A stretch of 41,377 nucleotides of DNA from Akkermansiaceae bacterium (GTDB lineage Bacteria; Verrucomicrobiota; Verrucomicrobiia; Verrucomicrobiales; Akkermansiaceae), in NCBI GenBank assembly GCA_947462535.1, contig CANHPN010000017.1, positions 1-41,377 on the forward strand, in the 5' to 3' direction. The position numbers and the translations under genes were made by a program. The notes under the pieces are model-generated. The model saw nothing but the letters and a program-made list of their open reading frames with translations. It had not been told where the DNA came from and did no database searches. Below, in pieces: positions 7,366 to 18,521 of the stretch; the stretch's first letter is position 1, and each line of letters starts with the position of its first letter.

Positions 7366-7530
7366 ATGAACGTCCTCTCCCTCACGATCCTTGTCTCCTC
7401 CTGTCTAGCAGGAATTTTCATCGCCTGTTTCGCGGCGGAGATCCGCCGCTCCCGGCGCACCAGCCCCGAGCGGGACTCACTCCTGCCGCTCGATCCCGAA
7501 GCGCCCCGGACCGGCAAAACCCCTCTCTAA
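7366..7530 (+). CDS. CcoS-like cbb3 oxidase maturation protein
   Basis: A 54-residue protein: MNVLSLTILVSSCLAGIFIACFAAEI is a single N-terminal membrane helix, followed by a short polar, charged tail (RRSRRTSPERDSLLPLDPE). CcoS proteins have this size and layout and begin with a similar MNVL start; they help load metal cofactors into cbb3 oxidase. The gene lies 12 bp before ccoNO, which supports the call. The tail lacks the usual CcoS sequence, so an unrelated small oxidase-associated peptide is possible. Confidence 0.55.
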   Translation: MNVLSLTILVSSCLAGIFIACFAAEIRRSRRTSPERDSLLPLDPEAPRTGKTPL

Positions 7531-7542
7531 TCGCATCCATCC

Positions 7543-10014
<2,472 letters not shown>

Positions 10015-10026
10015 CTTTCTAACGTC

Positions 10027-10206
10027 ATGTTCCAACGCATCCTCGTCGAGGAATGGGCCACCTACGTGCCGATTATTTCATTCGTCCTCATCGCCGGTGC
10101 CTTCACCGCCGTGACGATCCGCGCGTTGAGAATCGGGAAGGGCGAGCGCAACCGCCTCGCATCCCTGCCACTTGAAGAAAACTCCGACAACCTGAAATCC
10201 CTATGA
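10027..10206 (+). CDS. CcoQ-like small membrane subunit
   Basis: A 59-residue protein starting MFQRILVEEWATYVPIISF, with one transmembrane helix (VPIISFVLIAGAFTAVTI) followed by a basic, polar tail. Size, topology and position between ccoO and ccoP match CcoQ, which stabilises the cbb3 complex. It starts 12 bp after ccoNO, and its stop overlaps the ccoP start (ATGA at 10203-10206), so the two are translationally coupled. CcoQ sequences diverge widely, so the call rests mostly on context. Confidence 0.7.
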   Translation: MFQRILVEEWATYVPIISFVLIAGAFTAVTIRALRIGKGERNRLASLPLEENSDNLKSL

Positions 10207-10838
10207 GCCGGGAACCCAAACGCGGCCACTTCGCCAAAGAAAAAGGCGAGGTCATCCTTCGTGAACACGAATACGACGGCATCCAGGAATACGACCAGAA
10301 ACTGCCGAACTGGTGGCTCTTCACCTTCTACGGTGCCATCGTCTTCTTCGTCGGAACCTGGGTGGCCTACTATCACACCGACTTTCTGAAGAACGATCAA
10401 CAGATCATCCGCGAGAAAATCGCCGCCATCCAGGCGGCGAAAATGGTCGAGCTGGAAAAAACCCTCGCCACCCTCGACGACTCGAAACTCGTTCACCGGT
10501 GGGCCACCGATGCGGCGCTTGTCAGCGCCGGCGAGGCGATCTACCTCACCAACTGCTCCGCCTGCCACGCCGCCGACCTCAGCGGCACCATGACCGTGGG
10601 TGCTCACAAAATTCCTCTTCCCGGCCTGCCGCTCGACGACCGCGAATGGAAATTCGGTGGCAAGCCGATGCAGATCTTCAGGCTCATCAACGAAGGCTCG
10701 CCGCCGGAAAGCACCGGCCACAACGGCGCGAAAATGCAAGTCTGGGGTCAGACGCTCAATCCCAAACAGATCGCGGAGGTCACCGCTTATCTGATCGCGA
10801 AGCTCCCCGAGGACTTCAAGGACATTCCCGCCAACTGA
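10203..10838 (+). CDS. ccoP: cbb3 oxidase cytochrome c subunit (CcoP-like, single heme)
   Basis: Passes electrons to the CcoNO core. The 211-residue protein has the typical CcoP opening (EHEYDGIQEYDQKLPNWW, residues 21-38), a membrane anchor (about 39-57), a charged helical linker, and one cytochrome c domain with Cys118-Cys121-His122 (CSACH) and probable axial Met178 (GAKMQVWG). Canonical CcoP is near 300 residues with two heme domains; this one has only one, so one heme domain has been lost or never gained. It overlaps the CcoQ-like gene by 4 bp. No ccoG, ccoH or ccoI follows; the next gene converges on it. Confidence 0.9.
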   Translation: MSREPKRGHFAKEKGEVILREHEYDGIQEYDQKLPNWWLFTFYGAIVFFVGTWVAYYHTDFLKNDQQIIREKIAAIQAAKMVELEKTLATLDDSKLVHRWATDAALVSAGEAIYLTNCSACHAADLSGTMTVGAHKIPLPGLPLDDREWKFGGKPMQIFRLINEGSPPESTGHNGAKMQVWGQTLNPKQIAEVTAYLIAKLPEDFKDIPAN

Positions 10839-10851
10839 TCGTTAGTAAAGT

Positions 10852-12048
10852 CTAGCGGATTTCCACGGTGGTGCCCGGGCGGATGAGCGAGGGCAGGCGG
10901 ATGGCGTCCCAGTTGGCGAGGCGGATGCAGCCGGAGCTGCGGGCGCGGCCGATGGTCTCCGGATCGGAGGTGCCGTGGAGGCCGATGCCGGGCTTGCTGA
11001 GGCCGCACCAGAAGATGCCGACCGGACTGTTAGGTCCGGGCGGGATGTTGAGCGCTTCGGAGTCGGCGCTGCGTTTTCCGGTATCGAGGAGTTTCTGGTC
11101 GTAGCGCCAGTGCGGGAGCTCGACGGAGTTTCTAACCTCCCAGGTGCCGAACTTGATGAACTGTGGCTTTCCCGGAGTGATGGGGAAAGATGCGATGAGG
11201 CCGCGGTTGGCACGGGTGGCCGTGGAGATGGTGGTGGCACCGGGCTCGGGGACGACGAGGGCGGCGGGCGCGGCTTCGAAGATGCGGACCTGGTTGATCT
11301 TGGTGTCCACGACGGCGTGGCGCTGGCTCATGGCCTCGTCGGTCTTGTAGCCGGCTCCGGTTAGGCTTTCGATGATGAAGGGGCTCACGTTCGGGACGAT
11401 GATGGTGTCGTGCGGCTTGAGATTGTTGATTTTGGCACTGCCGTTGAGGACGGTGAGGTAGGGGATGTCGGTGTGGTAGCGCTCGGCCATGAACTCGGCG
11501 TGGCTGCGGTAGCTCATGCGCTTGCGGGTGGCTTGGAGGGCTTTTTTCGTCGGCAGGGACGTGTCAACCCAGGCGGTCGAGATGTCGGGGACGATGGCGA
11601 TGGCGAGCGGGTTCGGGACGGCTTTGCGGGCGGCGGTGTTGACGGCGACCCAGTCGGAGATCGGATAGCCGTTGACCTCGTTCCAGGATTGCACGGCGAG
11701 CTCTGTGAATTGACCGGGTCTGCCGTCGATCACGCCGGGGCCGAATTTCGCCTCATCGAGGAAAATCTGCAGTCGCACGGCGTCGTCGCCGGTGGGTCTG
11801 ACTTCGAGCGGGGAGGGCGTGGAAATGGTTTCGATGGGAGTTGCCTTGACCACCGGTGGAGCCGGCCTAACAAGTAATGGTGCTGTCGTGGGGGCTACCG
11901 GATCGGCCGTGGGTGCCGGTTGGGAATTGATGTCGTCGTCGCCGCCGAGTGGCAGGGCGCGGAGGACCGGGCGCGCAGGCGGTGGAGTTTGTTGAGCTGG
12001 AGCAAGCGTGATGAGCGCGATGAAGACAGAAGAGGCGAAGCGGAGCAT
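10852..12048 (-). CDS. exported L,D-transpeptidase (YkuD domain)
   Basis: Forms or remodels peptidoglycan cross-links, or attaches proteins to the wall, in the periplasm. The 398-residue protein has a signal peptide (MLRFASSVFIALITLAPAQ), a Pro-rich spacer (about 20-80), a peptidoglycan-binding-like segment (LQIFLDEAKFGPGVIDGRPGQFTELAVQSWN) and a LysM-like part (YRSHAEFMAERYHTDIPYL). The catalytic YkuD region at the C-terminus has His358 (GLHGT) and nucleophile Cys374 in SSGCIRL. Most family members have SHGCIR, so the histidine is replaced by serine here. The gene follows hflX by 20 bp on the same strand and is probably co-transcribed. Confidence 0.9.
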   Translation of the reverse strand: MLRFASSVFIALITLAPAQQTPPPARPVLRALPLGGDDDINSQPAPTADPVAPTTAPLLVRPAPPVVKATPIETISTPSPLEVRPTGDDAVRLQIFLDEAKFGPGVIDGRPGQFTELAVQSWNEVNGYPISDWVAVNTAARKAVPNPLAIAIVPDISTAWVDTSLPTKKALQATRKRMSYRSHAEFMAERYHTDIPYLTVLNGSAKINNLKPHDTIIVPNVSPFIIESLTGAGYKTDEAMSQRHAVVDTKINQVRIFEAAPAALVVPEPGATTISTATRANRGLIASFPITPGKPQFIKFGTWEVRNSVELPHWRYDQKLLDTGKRSADSEALNIPPGPNSPVGIFWCGLSKPGIGLHGTSDPETIGRARSSGCIRLANWDAIRLPSLIRPGTTVEIR

Positions 12049-12068
12049 GGAACGGGATCGGGTGGAAA

Positions 12069-13370
12069 TTAGGCGGGAACGGCCGCGAAGGATTCAAGTC
12101 GCCCGGCGATGGCGGCGGGTACCACGGCGCTGACGAGGATGTCGTCGCCGTCGTAGTCGGTGGAGAGCACCTTGGCCTCGCGGTGGAGCAGGCTGACGAG
12201 GTCGGCGCGTTTTTGGGGAATGCGGTATTCCTGGTGGCGGACGCGGTCTGCGAGGACCTGGCTGCAAAGTTTGAGCAATTCTTCCAGCCCGAGTCCGGTG
12301 ACGGCAGAGGCATGGAGTGCTCCGGGAAATTTCTTGTCCAGCGAGATGAGTTCGAACGGATCGGTGACGCGGTCGATCTTGTTGAGGACGGTGATGGTGG
12401 GTTTGTCCCCGGCACCGAGTTCCGCGAGGACTTCGAGCGTGGTGTCGTGGAGCCGGTCGATTTCCGGCGAGGTGGCGTCGAGCACGTGGATGAGGAAATC
12501 CGCGAGGGCGGCTTCTTCGAGCGTGGCCTTGAACGCCTCGATGAGGCGGTGGGGAAGATTTCGCACGAAGCCGACGGTGTCGGTGATGAGGAGCGGCTGG
12601 CCGTCTGGCAGCTCGATGCGGCGGGTGGTGGTGTCGAGGGTGGCGAAGAGCATGTCCTTGGCCATGACGTCGGCACCGCTGAGAATGTTGAGCAGGGTGG
12701 ATTTCCCGGCGTTGGTGTAGCCGACGATGGCGGCGTGCGGGGTCTCGAATTTCTCGCGCTCCTTGCGCTGGGTTTTGCGTTGCTTGCGGACGACTTCGAT
12801 TTCGCGCTTGGCGCGGTCGATGACCTGATAGGCGAGGCGGCGGTCCACCTCGATCTGTTTCTCGCCCATGCCGCGGGACGCGCCGCCGCCCGCGCCACCA
12901 CCGGAGCCGGCGGATTCGCGGTCGAGGTGGCCCCACATCCGCGCGAGGCGGGGGAGGGCGTATTGCATGCGGGCGAGCTCGACCTGGAGGCGGGCTTCCT
13001 TGGTCTGGGCGCGCTTGGCGAAAATATCGAGGATGACCTCCTCGCGGTCGATCACGCAGAGGTCGGCGAGTTTTTCCCACTCGCGCTGCTGGGATGGTGC
13101 GAGGCCGTTGTCGATGACGATGACGTCGCACTCGTGGGCGCGGGCGAGCTCGACCATTTCAGCGGCTTTGCCGGTGCCGCAGAGGAATTTCTTGTGCTTC
13201 TCGCGGCTGCGGCAAAGCACCGACTCGACGACTTCAACGCCGAGGGTTTTGACGAGTTCGCCGAGTTCGTCGAGCAAGGACTCGGCTTCCGTCGCCTCGT
13301 GCGTCTCGAAATAGAAGCGCACCAGCAAGGCGCGCTCGATCATGTCCGGCTTTTCTCTGACTTCAAACAT
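12069..13370 (-). CDS. hflX: ribosome-associated GTPase HflX
   Basis: HflX binds the 50S subunit and rescues or splits stalled ribosomes, especially after stress. The 433-residue protein has the N-terminal HflX domain, the glycine-rich turn (GSGGGAGGGASRGMGEKQIEVDRR) and a coiled linker. The GTPase motifs are G1 GYTNAGKS, G3 DTVGF and G4 NKID. The C-terminal extension is typical. I chose the ATG at 13370 (MFEVREKPDM); a GTG at 13388 would add six residues. The L,D-transpeptidase gene follows 20 bp downstream. Confidence 0.95.
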   Translation of the reverse strand: MFEVREKPDMIERALLVRFYFETHEATEAESLLDELGELVKTLGVEVVESVLCRSREKHKKFLCGTGKAAEMVELARAHECDVIVIDNGLAPSQQREWEKLADLCVIDREEVILDIFAKRAQTKEARLQVELARMQYALPRLARMWGHLDRESAGSGGGAGGGASRGMGEKQIEVDRRLAYQVIDRAKREIEVVRKQRKTQRKEREKFETPHAAIVGYTNAGKSTLLNILSGADVMAKDMLFATLDTTTRRIELPDGQPLLITDTVGFVRNLPHRLIEAFKATLEEAALADFLIHVLDATSPEIDRLHDTTLEVLAELGAGDKPTITVLNKIDRVTDPFELISLDKKFPGALHASAVTGLGLEELLKLCSQVLADRVRHQEYRIPQKRADLVSLLHREAKVLSTDYDGDDILVSAVVPAAIAGRLESFAAVPA

Positions 13371-13470
13371 CCGCGGCACAGGTAGCACTGATGCCCCCTT
13401 CCGGCCATGCGAAATTTCTAGCGGTCCTCGTCTTTCAGCGGGCCTCCTCGTTCAACCCGCGCTCGCGGCC

Positions 13471-13740
13471 TCACAGGCCCCAGACGATTCCGGTGAGGCC
13501 GAAGGTGAGTAAAATCGGTGGCAGCGCGTAAGTCAGGCTGATTCCGGCCGGGCCGATGGTGGCGAGGAAGTGGTTGTCGATGAAATGCGGCGACAGGACA
13601 TGCATCGCTGGACCAAGTCCGAAAAGCAGCCAGCCGCTTGAATACTCGGTTCCTTTCTCTACGAATAGGCCGGGAAATCCTTGAAAGTAAGGCCTTCGGT
13701 AGCTTTTCCGGGGTGAAATCGCCCGATTGCTCTGCTGCAA
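13471..13740 (-). CDS. hypothetical small membrane protein (start uncertain)
   Basis: The C-terminal 50 codons (GLGPAMHVLSPHFIDNHF... ending GIVWGL) have strongly GC-biased third positions and encode a membrane helix (GISLTYALPPILLTFGLTGIVW), probably with a second shorter hydrophobic stretch before it (SSGWLLFGLGPAM). That suggests a real gene. The N-terminal part is less convincing. The ATG at 13740 has no clear ribosome site, and an AAAGGA near 13654-13659 is not followed by a standard start in frame. It is divergent from lysS. No family recognised; it may be a decayed gene. Confidence 0.45.
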   Translation of the reverse strand: MQQSNRAISPRKSYRRPYFQGFPGLFVEKGTEYSSGWLLFGLGPAMHVLSPHFIDNHFLATIGPAGISLTYALPPILLTFGLTGIVWGL

Positions 13741-13826
13741 ATGTTTTCACCGAAGTGAGAATTATCGCGCCGACCCCGTTTCAACTCTTGCGGGTCACCC
13801 GCCCGCAGCCTACTCCGGTCCCCGAC

Positions 13827-15305
13827 ATGAGTGAAGCCGTCACCCCGCAGCAACCGCAATCCACCGAAGCCGACCTGATCGCCATCCGCCGCGAGAAGCT
13901 CGCGAAACTCCGCGAACTCGGGATTGATCCGTTCGGCGCTCGCTTCGAAGTTTCGACCACGCCGGCCGACCTCCGCGCGAATTTCGCCGAAGGCCTGCAA
14001 GTGAAAGTCGCCGGCCGGATCACCGCGCTGCGCGACATGGGGAAATCCTGCTTTTTCGCACTCTCCGACGTCCACGGCAGCATCCAGGGCTACATGAACG
14101 TCAAGGCCTTGGATGAAACCGGAGTGGCCGCGTGGAAGTGCCTCGACCGCGGTGACTGGATCGGCATCGAGGGCGAGACGTTCCTCACCAAAACCGGCGA
14201 GCCGACGATCAAGATGGAGAAATTCACCGTGCTCTCGAAATCCCTCCGCCCGATGCCCGACAAGTGGCACGGCGTGGCCGACCGCGAGATCAAATACCGC
14301 AAGCGCCACCTCGACCTGATGGGCAACCCCGACAGCGCCGCGCTGTTCGTGAAGCGCTCGCTGATGATCGCGGAAATCCGGCGTTTCCTCCAGGACCGCG
14401 GCTTCCTCGAAGTGGAAACCCCGATGCTTCAGGACGTCGCCGGGGGTGCTGCCGCGCGGCCGTTCGAGACCTATCACAACGCGCTCGGCATGCCGCTCAC
14501 GCTGCGGATCGCGCCGGAGCTTTTCCTCAAGCGTCTGCTCGTCGGTGGCTTCACCAAGATTTTCGAACTCAACCGCAGCTTCCGCAATGAAGGGATTTCC
14601 CGGCGCCACAATCCTGAGTTCACGATGCTTGAGGCGTATTGGGCGTTTTCCGATTTCGAGGAAATGGCCGACCTCGTGGAGGAGCTCACCTGCCATCTCG
14701 CCGAGAAATTCTGCGGCGGCCTGCAGATCGAGCACAAGGACGAGGAGGGCAACGTCACCCGCACCATCAATCTCGCCCGTCCATGGAAACGCGCGAGCTA
14801 CCACGACCTGATCAAGCTCGCCGCCGGTGCCGACTTCTTCGAGATCGACGCCGCCGGCCGCCGGGCTCGCTGTGAGGAGAGGGGTGTTCAGATTTCCGAA
14901 AACATGGAGGACCACGAAGTCATCCAGCAGGTTTTCGAAAAGCTGGTAGAGGAAAAAACTTTCGACCCCTGCTTCGTCACCCGCGTCTCCAGCGAGCTCG
15001 TCCCGCTCGCCAAGATCAGCCCCGGCGGCCAGACCGTCGAGGTTTACGAACTCATCATCAACGGCCAGGAGATTTCACCCGGCTACTCCGAACTCAACGA
15101 CCCCGACGTCCAGCGCCAGCGCCTCGAAGCCCAGTCCGGCGAGGAAACGCAGAAGATCGACTACGATTTCATTGAAACGTTAGAATGTGGCATGCCACCC
15201 GCCGGCGGCATTGGCATCGGGCTGGACCGCCTGTGCATGATGCTTACCGGAGCTCCGACCATCCGTGACGTGGTGCTTTTCCCGCTGCTGAAGCGGAAGG
15301 ACTAA
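13827..15305 (+). CDS. lysS: lysyl-tRNA synthetase, class II
   Basis: Charges tRNA-Lys with lysine in the cytoplasm. The 492-residue protein has the N-terminal OB-fold anticodon-binding domain (VKVAGRITALRDMGKSCFFALSD) and the class II catalytic domain. Motif 1 lies near RRFLQDRGFLEVETPML, motif 2 is FRNEGISRRHNPEFTMLE, and motif 3 ends GIGIGLDRLCMMLTG. The length is typical. The ATG at 13827 is preferred, since in-frame sequence upstream to 13638 has no homology and poor codon use. A small hairpin (15325-15342, GGACTC/GAGTCC) follows the stop, without a T-run. Confidence 0.97.
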   Translation: MSEAVTPQQPQSTEADLIAIRREKLAKLRELGIDPFGARFEVSTTPADLRANFAEGLQVKVAGRITALRDMGKSCFFALSDVHGSIQGYMNVKALDETGVAAWKCLDRGDWIGIEGETFLTKTGEPTIKMEKFTVLSKSLRPMPDKWHGVADREIKYRKRHLDLMGNPDSAALFVKRSLMIAEIRRFLQDRGFLEVETPMLQDVAGGAAARPFETYHNALGMPLTLRIAPELFLKRLLVGGFTKIFELNRSFRNEGISRRHNPEFTMLEAYWAFSDFEEMADLVEELTCHLAEKFCGGLQIEHKDEEGNVTRTINLARPWKRASYHDLIKLAAGADFFEIDAAGRRARCEERGVQISENMEDHEVIQQVFEKLVEEKTFDPCFVTRVSSELVPLAKISPGGQTVEVYELIINGQEISPGYSELNDPDVQRQRLEAQSGEETQKIDYDFIETLECGMPPAGGIGIGLDRLCMMLTGAPTIRDVVLFPLLKRKD

Positions 15306-15396
15306 CGCAAGGAGGCCCACACAAGGACTCTGCGATGAGTCCATGCAACAATGAATAAGTATGGAAACGGGGATGCGGTGGTTGGCGACAACCCGC

Positions 15397-15435
15397 AAAA
15401 AAAATCCCGCCAGCGGACGAGCCGTTAGCGGGATT
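15397..15435 (-). terminator. rho-independent terminator for the TIGR04073 gene
   Basis: Read on the minus strand, AATCCCGC (15428-15435) pairs with GCGGGATT (15403-15410) across a 17-nt loop, followed at once by a run of eight T. It lies 28 bp beyond the stop of the gene at 15463-15894. Confidence 0.85.
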
Positions 15436-15462
15436 GGAAATCAGGCGGAGTGCCCGGATCGC

Positions 15463-15894
15463 TCAGTATTTCTGGGTGCGGACGTGGTCGGAGCCGGTTT
15501 CGAATCCGAGCTCGGGCGGGAATTCGGAGAGGCCGTCGTGCACGTTCATCTCGATGCGGTTGTCTTCGCCGCAGCGCTCGTAAGGTGGCTTGAAAGTGCC
15601 GCGATAGGTCGGGCAGGTGAAGGTGAAGAGCTCGTAAAAACCGTAGCCGAGGCGACGCAGTGCGCGGCTCGTGCCATCCACCGCACCGTAAGTCGAGCCG
15701 GCTTTGCGGCCGTATTGCTCGTTCTTGCGGACGATCTGCTCGGGGATTTCGATGAATCCGTAGAGGATGTTGCTGAAGGCGCGTCCGAGCTTGCGCGAGG
15801 ACGTGTAGGTGGATCCTGGAGGAGCTTGGATGTCCGCGACGACGACGCTGGCCATGGCCGCGAAGGTTGTAGCAATAACGAGGAGTTTTTTCAT
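15463..15894 (-). CDS. exosortase system-associated protein, TIGR04073 type
   Basis: A 143-residue exported protein with signal peptide MKKLLVIATTFAAMASVVVA. The body has RKLGRAFSNILYGFIEIPEQIVRKNE and GTSRALRRLGYGFYELFTFTCPTYRGTFKPP, the recognisable core of the TIGR04073 family, found in Verrucomicrobia, Lentisphaerae and relatives that carry PEP-CTERM/exosortase protein sorting. Its biochemical role is unknown, and no exosortase gene is visible nearby. The ATG at 15894 gives the signal peptide directly; upstream in-frame sequence is intergenic. A clear terminator follows. Confidence 0.85.
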   Translation of the reverse strand: MKKLLVIATTFAAMASVVVADIQAPPGSTYTSSRKLGRAFSNILYGFIEIPEQIVRKNEQYGRKAGSTYGAVDGTSRALRRLGYGFYELFTFTCPTYRGTFKPPYERCGEDNRIEMNVHDGLSEFPPELGFETGSDHVRTQKY

Positions 15895-15958
15895 GCTGCG
15901 GGGACGGTAATTAATCTGAATCGGGGTTGGCAACGGATTTTTCGGGATTCGTTGAATT

Positions 15959-17554
15959 TTACAGTTCGAAGCTGAGCACGCGGATGATTCCCGGGGTGGC
16001 GCGGAGTTTGGCGAGGAGTTCGGTCGGCGGCTCGGTGTCCACCTCGATGACGGTGACGGCGCGTTTGCGGTCGCTGGTGCGGCTGAGCGCCATGTTGGCG
16101 ATGTTGACGGACGCGCTGCCAAGGGAGGTGCCGATGGTGCCGACGATGCCGGGGCGGTCGTCGTTTTCCACAAAGAGGAACTTTCCGCTCGGGTTGGTTT
16201 CGACGTAGTGGCCGGCGATGTGGACGATGCGGGCGGACTTACCGAAGAATGTTCCGGCGACGGTGCAGACTTCGTTGCCCTTGATGGCGGAGACCTCGAT
16301 GAGCTCGGCGCAGTTGGTGGCGAGGGCGACGGTTGATTCGGTGACGCTGATGCCGTGGGCCTTGGCGATGGCCGGCGCGTTGATCAGGTTGACCTGCGCT
16401 TCGTGATGCGCGGCGGAGAGGTAGCCGGTCAGGACTTTGCGGGTGATCAGCTCGGTATCGAGCTCGGAAACCGGTCCGAGGTAGGAAACGCGGATGGCGT
16501 CGCACTGCGCGGGGGCGATTTTCGAGAGCAGCTTGCCGAGCGATTCGGCGAGGTTGAGATACGGGCCGACGCTTTCGAGGGTGCGGCTGTCGAGGTTGGG
16601 CATGTTGACCGCGTTGACGATTTCCCCGCTGAGGAGAAAATTTTTCACCTGGTGGGCGACTTCGATGCCGACGTTTTCCTGGGCTTCCGCAGTGGAGGCA
16701 CCGAGGTGGGGCGTAAAGACGCATTTTTTCACCGAAAACAGCGGAAAATCGGCAGGCGGCGGCTCGACTTCGTAAACGTCGAGCGCGATGCCGCCGAGAT
16801 GGCCGGCGTCGATGGAGGCCTTGGCCGCTGCTTCATCGACGAGGCCGCCGCGGGCGCAGTTGATGATGAGCGCGCCTTGGTTCATCAGGGCGATGCGCTC
16901 GGCGTCGAGGACGTGCTTGGTGTCCGGAGTGAGCGGGATGTGAAGGGTGACGACGTCCGCGCCGGTGAGGGCGATGGCGGCGCTTTCCGCGAGCTCGACC
17001 TTGAGCGATTGGGCGCGGGCGGCGGTGAGGAAGGGGTCGTAAGCGATGACGGTCATGCCGAAGGCCTGCGCGCGCTTGGCGAACTCGGTGCCGATGCGGC
17101 CCATGCCGAGGATGGCGAGTCGCTTGCCAAACATTTCCACGCCGGAGAGCGTTTTGCGGTCCCACTTGCCGGCGACCATCGAGCTGTGCGCCTGGCCGAT
17201 GTTGCGGGCGAGGGCGAGCATGAGCGCGAAGGCGTGCTCGGCGGTGGAAATCGTGTTGCCGCTCGGGGTGTTCATCACCACCACGCCGTGGTCGGTGGCG
17301 GCGGAGCGGTCGATGTTGTCCACACCCACACCGGCGCGGCCGATGGCTTTGAGGTTTTTGGCGGCGGCGAAAACTTCCGGCGTCACCTTGGTTTCGGAAC
17401 GAATGATGAGGCCGTGATAGTCGCCGATGATTTTGAGGAGCTCGTCCGGCTTGAGGCCGGTGTTCACATCGACGGAAATCTCCGGGGCCGAGCGCAGGGC
17501 AGCCACGCCTTTTTCCGAAATAGGGTCAGAAACCAACACGCGAAAACTTGCCAT
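15959..17554 (-). CDS. serA: D-3-phosphoglycerate dehydrogenase
   Basis: Oxidises 3-phosphoglycerate with NAD+, the first step of serine synthesis. At 531 residues it is the long, three-domain form. The NAD-binding motif is LGMGRIGTEFAKRAQAFGMTVIAYDP, the catalytic Arg region is INCARGGLVDE, and the catalytic His is in TPHLGAST. An intervening domain follows and a C-terminal ACT domain (FVENDDRPGIVGTIGTSLG) usually mediates serine feedback. The ATG at 17554 (MASFRVLVSDPISEKG) matches the family start. The upstream gene is 92 bp away, with a possible weak terminator between. Confidence 0.97.
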   Translation of the reverse strand: MASFRVLVSDPISEKGVAALRSAPEISVDVNTGLKPDELLKIIGDYHGLIIRSETKVTPEVFAAAKNLKAIGRAGVGVDNIDRSAATDHGVVVMNTPSGNTISTAEHAFALMLALARNIGQAHSSMVAGKWDRKTLSGVEMFGKRLAILGMGRIGTEFAKRAQAFGMTVIAYDPFLTAARAQSLKVELAESAAIALTGADVVTLHIPLTPDTKHVLDAERIALMNQGALIINCARGGLVDEAAAKASIDAGHLGGIALDVYEVEPPPADFPLFSVKKCVFTPHLGASTAEAQENVGIEVAHQVKNFLLSGEIVNAVNMPNLDSRTLESVGPYLNLAESLGKLLSKIAPAQCDAIRVSYLGPVSELDTELITRKVLTGYLSAAHHEAQVNLINAPAIAKAHGISVTESTVALATNCAELIEVSAIKGNEVCTVAGTFFGKSARIVHIAGHYVETNPSGKFLFVENDDRPGIVGTIGTSLGSASVNIANMALSRTSDRKRAVTVIEVDTEPPTELLAKLRATPGIIRVLSFEL

Positions 17555-17603
17555 AGGGACGGGGGCTTAACCCACAGGCCACGTGCTGGCAAGATCTGCG
17601 ATG

Positions 17604-17625
17604 AAAAAAACGCCGGGGTTTCCGG
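17604..17625 (-). terminator. possible weak terminator after the Pro-rich exported protein gene
   Basis: On the minus strand a short CCGG/CCGG stem (17622-17625 with 17613-17616) precedes CG and seven T (17604-17610). The stem is only 4 bp, but the T-run and its position 3' of the gene ending at 17647 are suitable. Confidence 0.4.
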
Positions 17626-17646
17626 ATGGCTGGGAAATCCAACCGC

Positions 17647-18462
17647 TTACTTGATTTCCATGCCGCTCTTGGGCCAGATCCAGCGCTGGACTTTACCGTT
17701 TTTGATCAGGGCCTTGGCCAGGATGGTTTTGACCCCGAAAATGGTCTCGGCTTTGTATGAGGCAAGGCCGGTCTGATAGGTTTCGCCGTCGATGGTTTCG
17801 TCGGACTCGGCCTTCCAGGTGAGGACTTGGTCGATGGTGAACTCCTTGATCTGGGCGCTGCGGACGCTTTCCTGCATCAATTTCACCGCATCGCTGGGCC
17901 CCGGGGTTGTCGTGGGTATGGGTTCGGGTGTTGGGATGGGTTCGGGTTGTGGCGCGGGAGTTGGAACGGGAGTCGGCTCCGCTGCTGGAGTTGGCGCGGG
18001 CGGCGGCTCGGGTGCGATTGGCGGTTCCTCGATTTTCATTTCCGGCGGCGCGGCTGGGGCCGCTGTCGGGGCGGAAAAGTTTGCGGCGATTTGCTGCAAA
18101 ATGTCGGTTTCCTGGACGGGTACCGTGCCGAAAAAGGCACCTTGGCCGGGGCTTATGATCACGTTTGCACCTTCGATGCGGACCGGTGTGACGCGGTTGC
18201 CGGCGTCGATGCTCATGGTCAGGCCGGTCGCCGGGTCGGAGACTTTCGCCCCGCTCTTCAAGAGGATCTGCTTGGGAAGTTGTTCCGGGCCGAGGGCTCC
18301 GAGATCGATCTCCAGAGCTCCGTCGGCGCGCTGCTGGATCTTCGGGCCAAGTCTCGAGTTGGTCGGCAACTTCCCGGTGAGTTGGAACCGCAGGTGGGGC
18401 TCGGCCAGATAGCCAAGCGAGCCAGCCGCTGTTATCGCGATGAGGGTGGAGATCAATTTCAT
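17647..18462 (-). CDS. hypothetical exported proline-rich protein
   Basis: A 271-residue protein I do not recognise. MKLISTLIAITAAGSLGYLA is a signal peptide or anchor. Residues about 30-125 form a conserved-looking domain (LEIDLGALGPEQLPKQILLKSGAKVSDPATGLTMSIDAG) that could be a small beta domain. Residues about 130-190 are a Pro/Ala/Glu-Pro-rich linker of the kind that spans the periplasm. The C-terminal 75 residues form a second small globular domain. A structural or envelope role is plausible only from this layout. It precedes serA on the same strand. Confidence 0.75.
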   Translation of the reverse strand: MKLISTLIAITAAGSLGYLAEPHLRFQLTGKLPTNSRLGPKIQQRADGALEIDLGALGPEQLPKQILLKSGAKVSDPATGLTMSIDAGNRVTPVRIEGANVIISPGQGAFFGTVPVQETDILQQIAANFSAPTAAPAAPPEMKIEEPPIAPEPPPAPTPAAEPTPVPTPAPQPEPIPTPEPIPTTTPGPSDAVKLMQESVRSAQIKEFTIDQVLTWKAESDETIDGETYQTGLASYKAETIFGVKTILAKALIKNGKVQRWIWPKSGMEIK

Positions 18463-18521
18463 GCGTGTGGGTGATACGTAGCGGCGGACCGGGTCCTAGG
18501 AAAGAAATTTCAAAGTGGTGT

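Noticed and set aside
13638-13826. N-terminal extension of lysS to an upstream ATG
   Set aside because: The added 63 residues have no LysRS homology and poor codon use; the ATG at 13827 fits the family length.
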